Part shown: piece after piece, positions 21,205 through 21,511 of the stretch
How the letters are laid out: each line of letters starts with the position of its first letter
Numbering within the stretch: the stretch's first letter is position 1
DNA from: Clostridium_AD sp937920395
GTDB taxonomy: Bacteria > Bacillota > Clostridia > Clostridiales > Clostridiaceae
NCBI GenBank assembly: GCA_052274345.1
Contig: DAVZGP010000069.1
Location: 1 to 21,511, forward strand
Length of the DNA stretch: 21,511 nt
Direction: 5' to 3'
The notes under the pieces: generated by a model
What the model saw: only the letters and a program-made list of their open reading frames with translations
Databases searched by the model: none
What the model was told of the DNA's origin: nothing
Position numbers and translations under genes: made by a program

Positions 21205-21249
21205 CAATCACAAAGTTAAACTTCTTATCAACAGGTAATCTTGTGATTG
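21205..21249 (+). repeat. 9-bp inverted repeat just after the transporter stop
   Basis: caatcacaa (21205-21213) and ttgtgattg (21241-21249) are complementary, separated by 27 bases, and start directly after the TAA. No T-run follows. It may form a 3' stabilising hairpin on the transcript. Confidence 0.5.
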
Positions 21250-21283
21250 AAATTAGTAAAATGACTTAAATTTATTCAACTGT

Positions 21284-21314
21284 AAAAAGTCTTACGAAAT
21301 AGTAAGGCTTTTTT
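21284..21314 (+). terminator. intrinsic terminator of the isomerase-transporter operon
   Basis: aaaaagtcttac (21284-21295) pairs with gtaaggcttttt (21302-21313), one G-U pair, 6-nt loop, ending in a T6 run (21309-21314). Confidence 0.9.
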
Positions 21315-21397
21315 CACATCCTTTAGGAATTTATGTACTATATTTTACTTTTATTACGCTTAGTATCCATACACTTTATTTTTTATGTTGATTAGAT

Positions 21398-21403
21398 TAT
21401 AAT
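21398..21403 (+). promoter_or_regulatory. TATAAT -10 element ahead of the kinase gene
   Basis: A consensus -10 lies 28 bp before the ATG at 21432. The -35 at the right distance (tttatt, 21375-21380) is poor. Confidence 0.45.
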
Positions 21404-21431
21404 AAGGTGTATTAGAAAAGGTGGTGCTATA

Positions 21432-21511
21432 ATGAGTTTAAACAAACAAAAGAAAATTGCTATTGTGAATGATTTTACCGGATTTGGACGATGTTCTATA
21501 GCAGTTGCATT
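21432..21511 (+). CDS. pyridoxamine/pyridoxal kinase, 5' end only
   Basis: The window ends after 26 codons. MSLNKQKKIAIVNDFTGFGRCS matches the start of PfkB-type pyridoxamine kinases (KKIAxxNDxSGFGRCSL), which phosphorylate B6 vitamers with ATP. AGGTGGTG lies upstream of the ATG. It has its own promoter and is separated by a terminator from the sugar operon, so it is probably an unrelated gene. With so few residues the call rests on this one motif. Confidence 0.75.
   Translation, partial: MSLNKQKKIAIVNDFTGFGRCSIAVA

Overview
The window is AT-rich DNA with strong AGGAGG-type ribosome binding sites, frequent TTG starts, and short monocistronic genes separated by intrinsic terminators. Together with the protein content this points to a Clostridium-like Firmicute chromosome. 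I see no rRNA, tRNA, CRISPR array, transposase or phage module. The species cannot be fixed from the window alone.

Layout. At 1-890 a five-copy 11-bp tandem repeat precedes a nitroreductase. At 921-2818 (minus) a membrane sensor histidine kinase is followed by a small membrane protein, with no response regulator beside them. At 3129-3761 (minus) there is a FrnE/DsbA-like oxidoreductase. At 3878-4145 lies a wrecked flavodoxin-like reductase. At 4474-5473 a PadR repressor overlaps its membrane partner. At 5583-6430 there is a small membrane protein (minus) and a 49-residue two-cysteine peptide gene with its own promoter and terminator. At 6491-8997 an NlpC/P60 endopeptidase (minus) and an L-Ala-D/L-Glu epimerase (plus) diverge; they look like a murein-peptide recycling pair. 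At 9186-11100 come a PD40 beta-propeller protein, a 53-residue coiled-coil protein, and a metallophosphoesterase pseudogene whose ribosome binding site lies in a perfect hairpin. At 11280-12486 there are a P-loop kinase and a DJ-1/PfpI protein. At 12692-13228 there is a ferric-reductase-like ruin. At 13312-15336 lies an ABC-F ribosome-protection-type ATPase behind an apparent leader terminator. At 15506-17192 there are a tiny membrane peptide, a two-TM potassium channel separated from its RCK domain by a one-base frameshift, and a membrane protein. At 17189-21204 an AraC regulator (minus) diverges from a sugar isomerase-MFS transporter operon. A pyridoxamine kinase gene begins at 21432 and runs off the end.

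How the parts work together. The clearest functional unit is the AraC/isomerase/MFS cluster for uptake and isomerisation of a sugar. Its 330-bp control region holds two imperfect 40-bp direct repeats, each with a cre-like core. The NlpC/P60-epimerase pair fits cytoplasmic breakdown of cell-wall peptides. Other genes are mostly stand-alone stress, redox or signalling functions.

The notable theme is decay and unusual expression signals. Three genes are clearly degraded. The potassium channel is split by one missing T, yet its RCK half keeps a strong internal start, as in MthK. The AraC gene seems to start at ATT. The ABC-F gene shows attenuator architecture. I did not find a convincing new multi-gene system; the best leads are the split channel/RCK gene, the ABC-F leader, the ATT start, and the solitary two-cysteine peptide gene.
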